From Phycisphaerales bacterium (GTDB lineage: Bacteria > Planctomycetota > Phycisphaerae > Phycisphaerales > SM1A02), in assembly GCA_014238205.1 (NCBI GenBank), contig JABABM010000007.1, positions 56,627 through 95,642 on the forward strand: a stretch of 39,016 nucleotides of DNA. The letters are read 5' to 3'. Made by a program: the position numbers and the translations under genes. Below, in pieces: positions 17,148-25,504 of the stretch (positions are counted from its first letter, which is position 1; each line of letters begins with the position of its first letter). The notes beneath the pieces were generated by a model. The model saw nothing but the letters and a program-made list of their open reading frames with translations. It searched no databases and had not been told where the DNA came from.

Positions 17148-17567
17148 TCAGTCGATCGCGTCTGCAATGGCCTGTGCCAGCTGCTCGCCGTCTTCCAGCG
17201 GTCCGCTGTTCCATTCGATGTCCAGTCCCGAGCCGTCCTCATGCCTGGGAATGATGTGCACGTGCACATGGAAGACGGCCTGGTGGGCCGGGACGCCGTT
17301 GTTCTGCAGCAGGTTGTAGTGCTTGCAGCCGGTGGCGGCCATGACGGCCTTGCAGAGTCCTGGCAGCACGCGTCCGAGGGCGGCGGCGGAGTCCTCGGAC
17401 AACTCGTGCATGAAGCGGGCCCGTTCCCTGGGGATCACCAGTACGTGGCCACGGCTGAGAGGGCCGATGTCCAGGAAGGCCAGCACGTGGTCGTTCTCGT
17501 ATACACGGTGACAGGGAATGTCCCCGGCGAGGATGGCATCGAAGATGGTGGGGTCGTGTTCACTCAT
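17148..17567 (-). CDS. HIT family nucleotide hydrolase/transferase
   Basis: A 139-residue histidine-triad protein. The triad HVHVHII is at residues 100-106 (His100, His102, His104). Earlier family regions are IFDAILAGDIPCHRVYEND and LSRGHVLVIPRE. HIT proteins cleave or transfer nucleoside phosphates such as AMP-lysine or AMP-amidates; the physiological substrate here is unknown. Its ATG overlaps the stop of the upstream transporter gene by 4 bases, so they form a coupled pair. It ends 3 bases from the convergent ppdK. Confidence 0.93.
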   Translation of the reverse strand: MSEHDPTIFDAILAGDIPCHRVYENDHVLAFLDIGPLSRGHVLVIPRERARFMHELSEDSAAALGRVLPGLCKAVMAATGCKHYNLLQNNGVPAHQAVFHVHVHIIPRHEDGSGLDIEWNSGPLEDGEQLAQAIADAID

Positions 17568-18397
17568 CGGTAGTCCCCGGGCCCCGGGTCGGCCAGGTGT
17601 CGCTGCTCGGCATTCGGATCGATCTCAAGATACCTGCTGAGCCGGCGCACCAGGAAGTAGAAGGGGATGGTGTCCAGCAGCGCGATGAGGAACTTGAACA
17701 CGTAGCCGGTCGCGATGAGCATCAGGATGAAGGCGCCAGGGCTGGACTTGTCGGCCATCATGGCGTCGAACCCTCCAAGCCACCACGTGATGAGCACGAC
17801 TGCAACCGTGTCGATCAACTGGCTGGCGAGAGTGGACCCGTTGTTGCGGAGCCAGAGATGCCGTCCCTTGGTGAGTTTCTTCCAGAAGTGGAACATCCAG
17901 ACATCGGTGAATTGCGCCATCATGTAGGCGGCCATGGAGGCGATTGTCGCGCCGAAGGCGAAGGCTCTGACCTCGTAGAACACGGGCACACGACCGGCCT
18001 CGTCGGTTGCAAGCATGCCGGTCGTTGCGTCGATGGTCTCGAAGCCCGGCAGGATGCCTCCGATCCAGAGGATGAACAGGACCCAGGCGTTGAGCAGCAG
18101 CCCGACCCACACCACGGCGTTGGCACGCGCCCGGCCGTAGAGTTCGCTGATCAGGTCCGTGCAGAGAAAGGTCACAGGGTAGGGCAGTACGCCCACTGCT
18201 ACGGCGATCGGCAAAGGACCCCACTGCTCGGTCGGGATCTCGCCGAACGTGATGAACCGGAGAATGCCCAGGATGTTCAGCATCGCCAATGTTCCGAGGA
18301 ACAGGCCGGCTATGACGAGAAAGACACGCTCACGGCGTGCGTGCAGGGCCGAGGCCTCGATGGGATGAAGTTCAGGGGCGTGGTTGCTGACGGACAC
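17564..18397 (-). CDS. YhhQ/DUF165-family queuosine precursor transporter
   Basis: An inner-membrane protein of about 277 residues with six or more hydrophobic segments. Family features are ALAMLNILGILRFITFG-like first helix content, PYPVTFLCTDLISELYGRARA, and ASQLIDTVAVVLITWWLGG; the paired 'TDLISE.YG' and 'SQ.iDt' motifs are typical of YhhQ. The E. coli member imports queuosine precursors for tRNA modification. The frame extends to 19003 antisense to nadC, which is not credible. GTG 18397, just before VSVSNHAPELHP, is the first start clear of nadC, but it has no good Shine-Dalgarno. Coupled to the HIT gene downstream. Confidence 0.88.
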   Translation of the reverse strand: MSVSNHAPELHPIEASALHARRERVFLVIAGLFLGTLAMLNILGILRFITFGEIPTEQWGPLPIAVAVGVLPYPVTFLCTDLISELYGRARANAVVWVGLLLNAWVLFILWIGGILPGFETIDATTGMLATDEAGRVPVFYEVRAFAFGATIASMAAYMMAQFTDVWMFHFWKKLTKGRHLWLRNNGSTLASQLIDTVAVVLITWWLGGFDAMMADKSSPGAFILMLIATGYVFKFLIALLDTIPFYFLVRRLSRYLEIDPNAEQRHLADPGPGDYR

Positions 18398-18433
18398 GGG
18401 ACCAGAGGATAGGCTTCCCGGTTCGAGGTGCCA

Positions 18434-19384
18434 ATGCCACTGACTGATTTCAACCAACTCCCACTGACCGAGTGTGCACGACAGCTCGTTTCCGACGCCG
18501 TCGTCTGCCGCTTGATGGAGACCGCCTTCGGGGAGGACGGCTTCTTCGAGGGTGACATCACGACCTTGTCGATCATTCCAGAGGGTCGCGATGTCGAAGC
18601 GACCTTCGTTGCAAGGCAGCCGGGCGTCGTTGCAGGCCTTTCGATTCTCCAGCGTTCCACCGGGCTTTCTCCCATGGATGGTCGCCTGGAGATCGTGCCT
18701 GCCATTGAAGACGGACAGCACGTGAAACCCGAAGAGACCATCGGGCACATCCGTGGACCATGGCGAGATGTCCTCGCCTGCGAACGGGTGCTTCTGAACC
18801 TGCTCTCGCGACTCAGTGGAGTTGCAACGCAGACTGCTCGGTACGTGTCGGCAGTCAAGGATGTCGCACCCGATGTCCTCGTCTGCGATTCCCGCAAGAC
18901 CACGCCCGGCCTGCGACTGCTCGAGAAGTATGCCGTGCGCTGTGGTGGCGGACACCTGCATCGAATCGGGCTGCATGACGCGATCATGTACAAGGACAAT
19001 CATCTTGTCGCCATCGGTAATGCAGACCTCGGCGAATCCTTGAAGAGTGCGATCAAAATGGCTCGAGCCGATCGACCCTTGCGTTTCGTCTGCGTCGAGG
19101 TTGATCGACTTGACCAGCTAGATGAGGTCCTTGCGATGGATGAAGGACTCGTTGACATCGTGCTGCTGGACAACATGGACTGCGCCGACCTTCGCATCGG
19201 TGTTGAACGACGCAATGCCTCCGGACGTTCACTCATCCTGGAGGCTTCCGGCGGCGTGACGCTTGAGACCGTGGCGGACATCGCCCGGACCGGCGTGGAT
19301 CGCATCGCGGTCGGAGCGATGACCCATGGAGTGAAATGGCTCGACATCGGGCTGGACATCCAGCCGGGCGTCGACCGGGCATGA
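18434..19384 (+). CDS. nadC: Nicotinate-nucleotide pyrophosphorylase (carboxylating)
   Basis: Converts quinolinate and PRPP to nicotinate mononucleotide in de novo NAD synthesis. Motifs of the QPRTase family are present: EGDITT near residue 39, ACERVLLNLLSRLSGVAT near 115, CDSRKTTPGLRLLEKYAVRCGGG near 152-175 (read as DSRKTTPG then KYAVRCGGG), and EASGGV near 270. ATG 18434 has GAGG 5 nt upstream; a GTG lies two codons earlier. At 316 residues it is slightly longer than usual. nadA and nadB are not in the window. It overlaps birA by ATGA and heads the long plus-strand run that continues to 27.5 kb. Confidence 0.95.
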   Translation: MPLTDFNQLPLTECARQLVSDAVVCRLMETAFGEDGFFEGDITTLSIIPEGRDVEATFVARQPGVVAGLSILQRSTGLSPMDGRLEIVPAIEDGQHVKPEETIGHIRGPWRDVLACERVLLNLLSRLSGVATQTARYVSAVKDVAPDVLVCDSRKTTPGLRLLEKYAVRCGGGHLHRIGLHDAIMYKDNHLVAIGNADLGESLKSAIKMARADRPLRFVCVEVDRLDQLDEVLAMDEGLVDIVLLDNMDCADLRIGVERRNASGRSLILEASGGVTLETVADIARTGVDRIAVGAMTHGVKWLDIGLDIQPGVDRA

Positions 19385-19932
19385 ACATGGTCCAGCAGAT
19401 TGAACACTGGCCGGATCGCATCGAAGCACTTGTTGCACGCATCGGTCCACCGTTGCGGCGGGGTCGGGTCGTTTCGGAATGCGACTCGACGCAGGACATG
19501 GCACGTGCAATGGGAGTGGGCTCGCTGGTCGTTGCCGGGCGGCAGGTTGCAGGCCGTGGGCGTCGATCGCATCGCTGGGTCGACACGGGAAGTGAGGGCC
19601 TGGCCTTCAGCTTCGTACTTCCGTCGACCACTGAGCCGGAACGGTCGGTCGCACTGGCTGAAGCCATTGTTGCGGGGCTCCTGCCACTGGCACCCGTGGC
19701 AGTCAAGAAGCCCAACGACGTACTTCTTGAAGGCCGAAAGTTGGCTGGAGTCCTCATCGAGCAGTCAGACGACCTTGCCGTCATCGGCATCGGAATCAAT
19801 GTTCTGCAGCGGGAATGGCCCGCTGAACTGGTAGAAACAGCGATCAGTCTTCGCCAGGGGGGTGTGGACATCGATCGGTTGGAGGTCCTGGAGTTGCTCC
19901 TGCCAGACCTCGTGAAGGCCTGGGATGGCTGA
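19381..19932 (+). CDS. birA: Biotin--[acetyl-CoA-carboxylase] ligase
   Basis: A 183-residue catalytic-only biotin protein ligase, which makes biotinoyl-AMP and transfers biotin to acceptor lysines. Seen are ECDSTQDMAR near 38, the biotinyl-AMP loop AGRGRRSHRW near 59, and the VKKPNDVLLEGRKLAGVLIE motif near 112-131. It has no N-terminal DNA-binding domain, so it should not repress the bio operon, and it lacks most of the C-terminal SH3-like domain. It overlaps nadC by 4 bases. The nadC-birA pairing is common in bacteria. Confidence 0.92.
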   Translation: MNMVQQIEHWPDRIEALVARIGPPLRRGRVVSECDSTQDMARAMGVGSLVVAGRQVAGRGRRSHRWVDTGSEGLAFSFVLPSTTEPERSVALAEAIVAGLLPLAPVAVKKPNDVLLEGRKLAGVLIEQSDDLAVIGIGINVLQREWPAELVETAISLRQGGVDIDRLEVLELLLPDLVKAWDG

Positions 19933-19968
19933 CGATCCGCTGTGGGTCGGCTACCATGCCGATCCTCG

Positions 19969-20442
19969 ATGGAAGGGAAGCATTCCAAGCCGGAAGAAGC
20001 CAAGGCGGACGTTGTCCCGATTCGGACATGGCGGGTCCATCCTGCGCGTCAGCGACCCGGGCGGGCGATCCTCGGCCTGGCCATCATCTTCATCACCGCA
20101 TATGCCATTGCCGGCTGGGTTCAGGATCCATCCTGGCAACTGCCCATAGGGCTTGGGGCTGCCTTCATTCTCCTCCTGAGCGTCAATCGCTTCTTTCTGC
20201 CAACGACGTTCAAGATCGATGAGGATGGAATCACAGCCAACTATCCATTACGCAGCCAGCGGGCTCGATGGAGCGAGATCCGCCGATTTCTCGTTGGCAG
20301 AACGGGCGGCCTGTTGTCCAGACGTGCCAAGGCATCGAGCCTTGATGTCATGTCCGGGCTCCACTTGCTGTTCGACGAACATCGTGATGAACACGTCGCT
20401 TTCATTCGGAGCAGGCTCGACCTGGCGGGAGGCGTGAAATGA
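19969..20442 (+). CDS. Two-helix membrane protein with PH-like (bPH) domain
   Basis: About 157 residues. A polar N-terminus of 30-35 residues is followed by two membrane helices (about 38-57 and 62-80). A beta-rich tail begins TTFKIDEDGITANYPL and continues with ARWSEIRRF. A hydrophobic hairpin followed by 'f.i.edGi....pl....i.WseI..f' is the pattern of small bacterial PH-domain (DUF304-like) membrane proteins. The start at ATG 19969 is the best of several; the frame opens at 19942 and birA ends at 19932. It overlaps the next gene by 4 bases and begins the run of membrane-associated genes. Confidence 0.65.
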   Translation: MEGKHSKPEEAKADVVPIRTWRVHPARQRPGRAILGLAIIFITAYAIAGWVQDPSWQLPIGLGAAFILLLSVNRFFLPTTFKIDEDGITANYPLRSQRARWSEIRRFLVGRTGGLLSRRAKASSLDVMSGLHLLFDEHRDEHVAFIRSRLDLAGGVK

Positions 20443-20825
20443 AGGAATGGTTCCGGCATGCCTTTGCGGTCGAGGTCGACGCTGAACTCATCGTGGATGA
20501 TGAATGCGAGGCCATCATCGACAAGCTTGCACACGAGATCGTTCGACGACGTCTCACGACACCGGCACTCCTGGCATTGGAAATGGGTCGGCCCTTGAAC
20601 TACATCGGCTCCCAGGCCATGGTGTTCATGCAGCCGATCGTGTCCGTTCTCTTCGATACGAAGGGATACGAGGCCTTTGCCCGTTTCATGGAGCAACGCA
20701 AGTCGGTTGATTACCTCTGTGATCGAATCGAACAGGCTGAAGCCGATTCGATCGCGAAACAAAACGATTCGGACACGACAACGCCCACGGCGGATTCTTC
20801 AGGGGAATGTCATGACGAAGATTGA
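20439..20825 (+). CDS. Small helical protein of the GlmL-like cluster
   Basis: A 128-residue soluble, mainly helical protein. The core, about residues 38-95, contains RRRLTTPALLALEMGRPL, then SQAMVFMQPIVSVLF and a helix with FMEQRKSVDYLCDRIEQ. The last 25 residues are acidic, Thr/Ser-rich and probably disordered. I recall similar small proteins with an 'PA...LE...PL...GSQ' core in other bacteria but cannot assign a function. Its start overlaps the PH-like gene (ATGA), and its last 14 bases overlap the GlmL-like gene in another frame. That tight coupling suggests the products are needed in fixed ratio. Confidence 0.75.
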   Translation: MKEWFRHAFAVEVDAELIVDDECEAIIDKLAHEIVRRRLTTPALLALEMGRPLNYIGSQAMVFMQPIVSVLFDTKGYEAFARFMEQRKSVDYLCDRIEQAEADSIAKQNDSDTTTPTADSSGECHDED

Positions 20826-22644
20826 TCTTGAATCGATCAACGTGATTCTCGCAACAGATTGCGGGAGTACGACGACGAAGGCGATTCTCATCCAGAAGAT
20901 TGATGGTGAATATCGCCAGACGCACCGTGGGGAGGCGCCCACGACCGTCGAAAAGCCCTTCGCGAACGTGACAATCGGTGTCGCCAATTCCGTGACGGAG
21001 GTCGGGGAACTTGCCGGACGGAAACTGGTGTCCGACGAGGGCACGATCATCCAGCCCGCTTCGGACAACGAAGGATGTGACCTGTACATCTCGACGTCCT
21101 CGGCTGGCGGTGGCCTGCAGATGATGGTTGCGGGGGTGATTGCCGAGATGACTGCTGCCAGCGCAAAGCGGGCGGCGCTCGGGGCCGGTGCCATCGTCAT
21201 GGACGTCATTTCAAGCAATGACAAGCGGCGTCCGCACGAGCAGATCCAGCGGATCAGGGAACTTCGACCGGACATGATTCTCGTCTCGGGTGGTACGGAT
21301 GGGGGGACTACGGAGAAGGTCGTTGAACTGGCTGAACTGATAGCTCCTGCCAAGCCACAGCCCAGATTCGGCAGCGAGTACCTCATGCCGGTCATCTACG
21401 CCGGGAACAAGGATGCCAGGGGAAACATCGAGGACACCCTCGGGATCGACTGGATCGATCTTGCAGTCGTCGACAATCTCCGACCCGTACTTGAACATGA
21501 AAACCTCGGCCCGGCTCGCGACAAGATCCACGATGTATTTCTCGAGCACGTCATGGCGCACGCTCCGGGCTATGACATGCTGATGGATTGGACGGACGCC
21601 CCGATCATGCCCACGCCGGGCGCCGTGGGCGACATACTCCAGACGATCGCGTCCCAGCGCGGCATCAATGTCGTCGGGGTCGACATCGGTGGAGCAACGA
21701 CCGACGTGTTCTCCGTGTTCAACGAGACGTTCAACCGGACGGTCTCTGCGAATCTCGGCATGAGTTACTCGATCTCGAATGTCTGCGCCGAGGCGACCCT
21801 TCCGAATGTGCTCCGCTGGGTGCATTTCGACATGGATGAGCGTGAACTTCGCAACCGCGTCAAGAACAAGATGATCCGTCCCACGACCATTCCCCAGTCG
21901 CACGAGGCACTCGTCTTTGAACAGGCCGTCGCACGCGAGGCCCTTCGTCTTGCGTACAAGCAGCACAAGGAGTTCGCTACGACGTTGAAGGGTGTTCAAC
22001 AGCAGCGAACGGTGGGCGACACCTTCAGCCAGCAGTCCAGTGGCCAGACGATCGTCAACAACATGGAACTGGATCTCCTGGTTGCATCAGGTGGTGTTCT
22101 TTCACATGCTCCACGAATGCACCAGACGGCGATGCTGCTCATCGATGCCTTCGAGCCGGAGGGCGTGACCACGCTTGCCAAGGATTCGATCTTCATGATG
22201 CCGCACCTTGGCGTCCTCTCCTCCGTGCACCCCAAGGCAGCCGGCGAGGTCTTCGAGCGGGATTGTCTGGTCTTCCTTGGGACCTGCGTTGCTGCAAAGG
22301 GACTTGGGAAGCATGGCAAGCCGTGCTTCACCTATTCAATCGAGGGTGCCATCTCGGCATCAGGCTCGTTGAACTTTGGTGATCTCGAGTTGCTTCCTCT
22401 TGGCCAGGATGAAGTTGCAACCATTACCTGTGAACCTGCAAAGGGATACGATCTTGGCGAAGGTCCTGGCAAGAAGGTTGTTCGTGAGGTTCGCGGTGGC
22501 ACGGTCGGCCTGATCCTTGATGCACGGGGGCGACCGCTGGCTCTGCCCGATGAGCGAGCAGCCTGCCAGAAAACGATTGAACAATGGACCGAGGCCCTGG
22601 AGTTGTATCCAGCGGCCAGTGCACCAGAGCCCGTAGGGGCCTGA
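20812..22644 (+). CDS. GlmL/MutL-family ASKHA ATPase
   Basis: A 610-residue protein of the actin/Hsp70-like (ASKHA) fold. Phosphate-1 is DCGSTTTK at residues 16-23, and phosphate-2 is VDIGGATTDVF at about 290-300. The central region, RRPHEQIQRIREL, then LVSGGTDGG and MPVIYAGNKDARG, is characteristic of the 'glutamate mutase L' family. The founding member is linked to repair of the B12-dependent glutamate mutase in clostridia; it is unrelated to DNA mismatch repair MutL. No mutase subunit or B12-binding motif (DxHxxG) is encoded nearby. The frame opens at 20677, but ATG 20812 with AGGGGA upstream starts just before the ATPase core. Probably a partner of the surrounding membrane proteins. Confidence 0.85.
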   Translation: MTKIDLESINVILATDCGSTTTKAILIQKIDGEYRQTHRGEAPTTVEKPFANVTIGVANSVTEVGELAGRKLVSDEGTIIQPASDNEGCDLYISTSSAGGGLQMMVAGVIAEMTAASAKRAALGAGAIVMDVISSNDKRRPHEQIQRIRELRPDMILVSGGTDGGTTEKVVELAELIAPAKPQPRFGSEYLMPVIYAGNKDARGNIEDTLGIDWIDLAVVDNLRPVLEHENLGPARDKIHDVFLEHVMAHAPGYDMLMDWTDAPIMPTPGAVGDILQTIASQRGINVVGVDIGGATTDVFSVFNETFNRTVSANLGMSYSISNVCAEATLPNVLRWVHFDMDERELRNRVKNKMIRPTTIPQSHEALVFEQAVAREALRLAYKQHKEFATTLKGVQQQRTVGDTFSQQSSGQTIVNNMELDLLVASGGVLSHAPRMHQTAMLLIDAFEPEGVTTLAKDSIFMMPHLGVLSSVHPKAAGEVFERDCLVFLGTCVAAKGLGKHGKPCFTYSIEGAISASGSLNFGDLELLPLGQDEVATITCEPAKGYDLGEGPGKKVVREVRGGTVGLILDARGRPLALPDERAACQKTIEQWTEALELYPAASAPEPVGA

Positions 22645-22663
22645 GTCAGGTTGGAGCAGAGCA

Positions 22664-23794
22664 ATGGCCCATGCATATACCCCGGGATTGAAGGTAACGA
22701 GCCACATGGCGTACAGCGTCAAGCGGATCCTTCCCATCAAGGGAGACGTCCTGGTTTCCGTTGGTGACCAGGTCCAGGCAGACCAGGTTGTTGCCGAGAC
22801 TTCGATGCCCGGTGACATCTACCCGATGAACCTTGCAAACATGCTTGCCGTGCCACCATCCGATGTGGCCGAGTGCCTCCTGAAGAAGGAAGGCGACAGC
22901 GTGGACCTGGATGAGCCTATCGCCAAGACCAAGGGCCTGTTTGGAATGATGAAGAAGACCATTCAGTCCAAGTACACGGGCACGATTGAAACGATCTCGA
23001 ATGTGACCGGACAGGTCATTCTTCGAGGGGCGCCCATCCCGGTGCAGGTCAAGGCCTACGTGACTGGAAAAGTCGTCGAGGTTCTGGACGGTGAGGGCTG
23101 TGTCATCGATGCGGACTGCAGTTACATGCAGGGCATCTTCGGCGTCGGCGGGGAGACATGTGGTCCGATCCGCATGGTTGGTTCGGCTCATGATGAACCC
23201 CTTGAGGCATCTTCCATTTCGGAGGACATGTCCGGAACTATCGTGGTCGGTGGCGGCCGAATGACGGCTGCAGCCATCAAGAAGGCGAGGGATGTCGGAG
23301 CCGTTGCAATCGTGGCCGGTGGCATCGACGACCAGGATCTCAGGGACTTTCTCGGGTACGACCTTGGCGTCGCCATTACCGGCTCGGAGAAATTGGGCAT
23401 CACGATCGTGATCACCGAGGGCTTCGGGGACATCGCGATGGCCCGGCAGACCTGGGGCCTTCTTTCCTCCCGGGAAGGCCGTGAAGCCTCGATCAACGGG
23501 GCGACCCAGATCAGGGCGGGAGTGATGCGACCCGAGATCATCGTGCCCCATGGAGATGCTGCTCCTCCAACGACTTCAGACCTCGATTCCGTCGAGGAAG
23601 GTCTCCTCGTGGAGGGCCGCCCAGTGAGAATTATCAGGGATCCCTACTTCGGAGTCATCGGGTCCGTGGCCGGTCTTCCCTCGGAACCACAGGTCCTCGA
23701 CTCGGGATCCAAGGCACGCGTACTTGAAGTCAAGCTCGATTCCGGAGAGAGTGTTGTCATTCCACGGGCCAATGTGGAACTCATCGAGGAATAA
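22664..23794 (+). CDS. Barrel-sandwich/KOW-like protein of the GlmL-like cluster
   Basis: A 376-residue soluble protein with three apparent parts. Residues 1-150 hold repeats of the 'G.V.V..G..V..D..VA' kind (KGDVLVSVGDQVQADQVVAE) seen in biotinyl/lipoyl barrel-sandwich and membrane-fusion proteins, without the AMKM lysine site. Residues about 180-300 look like an alpha/beta domain (VVGGGRMTAAAIKKARDVGA, ITIVITEGFGDIAMARQ). Residues about 312-376 read like a KOW/SH3 barrel (EGRPVRIIRDPYFGVIGSV, then VIPRANVELIEE). GGAG precedes the ATG by 7 nt. The gene starts 19 bases after the GlmL-like stop and ends 8 bases before the DUF6754-like gene. Function unknown; probably a scaffold or adaptor. Confidence 0.7.
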   Translation: MAHAYTPGLKVTSHMAYSVKRILPIKGDVLVSVGDQVQADQVVAETSMPGDIYPMNLANMLAVPPSDVAECLLKKEGDSVDLDEPIAKTKGLFGMMKKTIQSKYTGTIETISNVTGQVILRGAPIPVQVKAYVTGKVVEVLDGEGCVIDADCSYMQGIFGVGGETCGPIRMVGSAHDEPLEASSISEDMSGTIVVGGGRMTAAAIKKARDVGAVAIVAGGIDDQDLRDFLGYDLGVAITGSEKLGITIVITEGFGDIAMARQTWGLLSSREGREASINGATQIRAGVMRPEIIVPHGDAAPPTTSDLDSVEEGLLVEGRPVRIIRDPYFGVIGSVAGLPSEPQVLDSGSKARVLEVKLDSGESVVIPRANVELIEE

Positions 23795-23802
23795 GGAACT
23801 CC

Positions 23803-24780
23803 ATGCTTCGACGACATTGGGCAATGATCCTGGGACTTACGACGCTCTTCCTGGCGACAGGCACTGCATTCGCCACTGCAGGTGGAGCGACGGGTTCGGA
23901 CGTTGCACATGAGTGGAACCTCCTTGAAGAACTCTTCAATCCAAAGAAGACATGGCTGCTGATCTGGTTCATTCTCATCAGCGGGGTCGTCGTCTACTAC
24001 ATCCGCGTCGCATCCAGTGGCAAGGACCTGAAGGTTCGCGAGATCGCCGGTCTGTCGGCGGTGGATGAAGCAGTTGGCCGTGCAACCGAAATGGGCCGTC
24101 CGGTGCTCTTCATCAACGGCATCCTCGACATCAATGACATCCAGACGCTTGCCGGTATCACGGTACTCTCCCGCGTAGCTCGTACGGCAGCCGAGTACGG
24201 CGCCGACCTGGAAGTTCCCACGTGTCGAGCGCTTGTCATGACGACCGCACGTGAAACGGTCCAGGAAGCCTACCTGGCTGCCGGTCGCCCTGATGCGTAC
24301 AACGAGGACAGGATCTACTACCTCACGGATGAACAGTTCGGGTACGTTGCCGGTGTCACTGGAACAATGGTCCGTGACAAGCCCGCCGCCTGCATCTACA
24401 TGGGCGCCTTCTATGCCGAGTCGCTCATCCTTGCCGAGACGGGAAACCACATTGGCGCCATCCAGGTTGCCGGGACGGCCATGCCATCCCAGCTGCCATT
24501 CTTCGTGGCTGCGTGCGACTACACCCTCATAGGTGAGGAGTTCTTCGCTGCAAGCGCCTACCTGTCCGGCGACCCGAAACAGATGGGTTCACTGAAGGGC
24601 CAGGACATGGGCAAGCTCATCGGTGCTTTCGGGATCATCCTGGGGGTCCTCATGGCGACCTTGTCCGTCCTCTTCGGAGGTGGCATCTTCGAGACCGTGC
24701 TTGTCTATCTTTCCGAGTACATGTTCGGTGACGACGGATTCCTCATGACCATCATTCTCATGGCGGGGGGTGGTGGATGA
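23803..24780 (+). CDS. DUF6754-like membrane protein
   Basis: A 325-residue protein with an N-terminal signal-like segment (about 8-25), a membrane helix at about 45-64 (KTWLLIWFILISGVVVYY) and a large soluble domain of about 195 residues. It ends with one or two further membrane helices (about 270-292 and 310-323) and a Gly-rich end. Conserved-looking features of the soluble domain are VLFINGILDINDIQT, CRALVMTTARETVQEAY and YMGAFYAESLILAETG. I assign DUF6754 from memory of this pattern. No catalytic motif is recognised. Its last codons overlap the next gene by 4 bases. Confidence 0.7.
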   Translation: MLRRHWAMILGLTTLFLATGTAFATAGGATGSDVAHEWNLLEELFNPKKTWLLIWFILISGVVVYYIRVASSGKDLKVREIAGLSAVDEAVGRATEMGRPVLFINGILDINDIQTLAGITVLSRVARTAAEYGADLEVPTCRALVMTTARETVQEAYLAAGRPDAYNEDRIYYLTDEQFGYVAGVTGTMVRDKPAACIYMGAFYAESLILAETGNHIGAIQVAGTAMPSQLPFFVAACDYTLIGEEFFAASAYLSGDPKQMGSLKGQDMGKLIGAFGIILGVLMATLSVLFGGGIFETVLVYLSEYMFGDDGFLMTIILMAGGGG

Positions 24781-25502
24781 AGCGAACGGTCCCACTGCTC
24801 ATCGCGATGTTCGCAGGCATCATGCTCCTCGCATCGACCTTCATTCCCTTGACGGAAACCTGGGGTGAGACGGTCACGATCTGGTTCGACATCCTTGCGG
24901 TCGGTGCATTCGTGCTTGGAGGTGGAAACCTGCTGAAGATCCACCTTGAGAAGATCTCGAGCAAGCGAAGTGGTTGGGCCTTCTCGGTCGTGACACTTCT
25001 TGCATTCGTCATCACGCTCTGGGTCGGCCTTGTGCAGTGGGGTGTGAATCCACCGAAGCTCTACCCGACCCATTCCTGGGCCGGTAACTACATCGAGGAA
25101 GGCTCAGGCCTCTTCTGGATCTACGACAACGTTGTCTATCCGTTGACGGCAACGATGTTCGCCATGCTCGCCTTCTACGTCGCTTCGGCGGCGTTCCGGG
25201 CGTTCCGTGCGAAGAACATCGAGGCCACCCTGCTGCTCTTCACCGCATTCATCGTCCTGCTTGGCCGGACGTATGCCGGTGTCTTCCTGACGGATTGGGT
25301 GCCGGGATTCATGGCGATGATCACGGGGATGACGCCTGAGCATTTCAACACCATGCAGCTTGACGAGTTGACCGGCTGGATCATGAATGCTCCGAACAAG
25401 GCGGGCAACAGGGCCATCACCATCGGGATCGCGCTGGGCGTGGTTTCCTATTCATTGAAGATCCTCATGGGCGTGGATCGTTCCTACCTGGGGCAGGATT
25501 GA
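24777..25502 (+). CDS. Six-helix membrane protein of the GlmL-like cluster
   Basis: A 241-residue integral membrane protein with about six hydrophobic segments (near residues 5-22, 36-52, 65-85, 112-140, 150-170 and 212-228). The loop between segments 3 and 4 carries GVNPPKLYPTHSWAGNYIEE. I recognise no named family. It starts within the stop of the DUF6754-like gene (ATGA) and is followed after two bases by the next gene, so it is part of the same coupled run. Most likely a membrane subunit of a complex. Confidence 0.7.
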   Translation: MKRTVPLLIAMFAGIMLLASTFIPLTETWGETVTIWFDILAVGAFVLGGGNLLKIHLEKISSKRSGWAFSVVTLLAFVITLWVGLVQWGVNPPKLYPTHSWAGNYIEEGSGLFWIYDNVVYPLTATMFAMLAFYVASAAFRAFRAKNIEATLLLFTAFIVLLGRTYAGVFLTDWVPGFMAMITGMTPEHFNTMQLDELTGWIMNAPNKAGNRAITIGIALGVVSYSLKILMGVDRSYLGQD

Positions 25503-25504
25503 CC

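Noticed and set aside
17564-19003. Long minus-strand frame extending the YhhQ-type transporter by about 200 residues
   Set aside because: The extension lies antisense to nadC, whose family motifs are unmistakable, and its translation is low-complexity and not membrane-like.
20812-22644. Reading the GlmL-like protein as DNA mismatch-repair MutL
   Set aside because: It has ASKHA phosphate motifs and no GHKL ATPase motifs; the shared name MutL is a coincidence.
22664-23794. Biotin or lipoyl carrier protein acting with the nearby birA
   Set aside because: No AMKM-type or DKA-type lysine motif is present, so a biotinylated acceptor is not supported.
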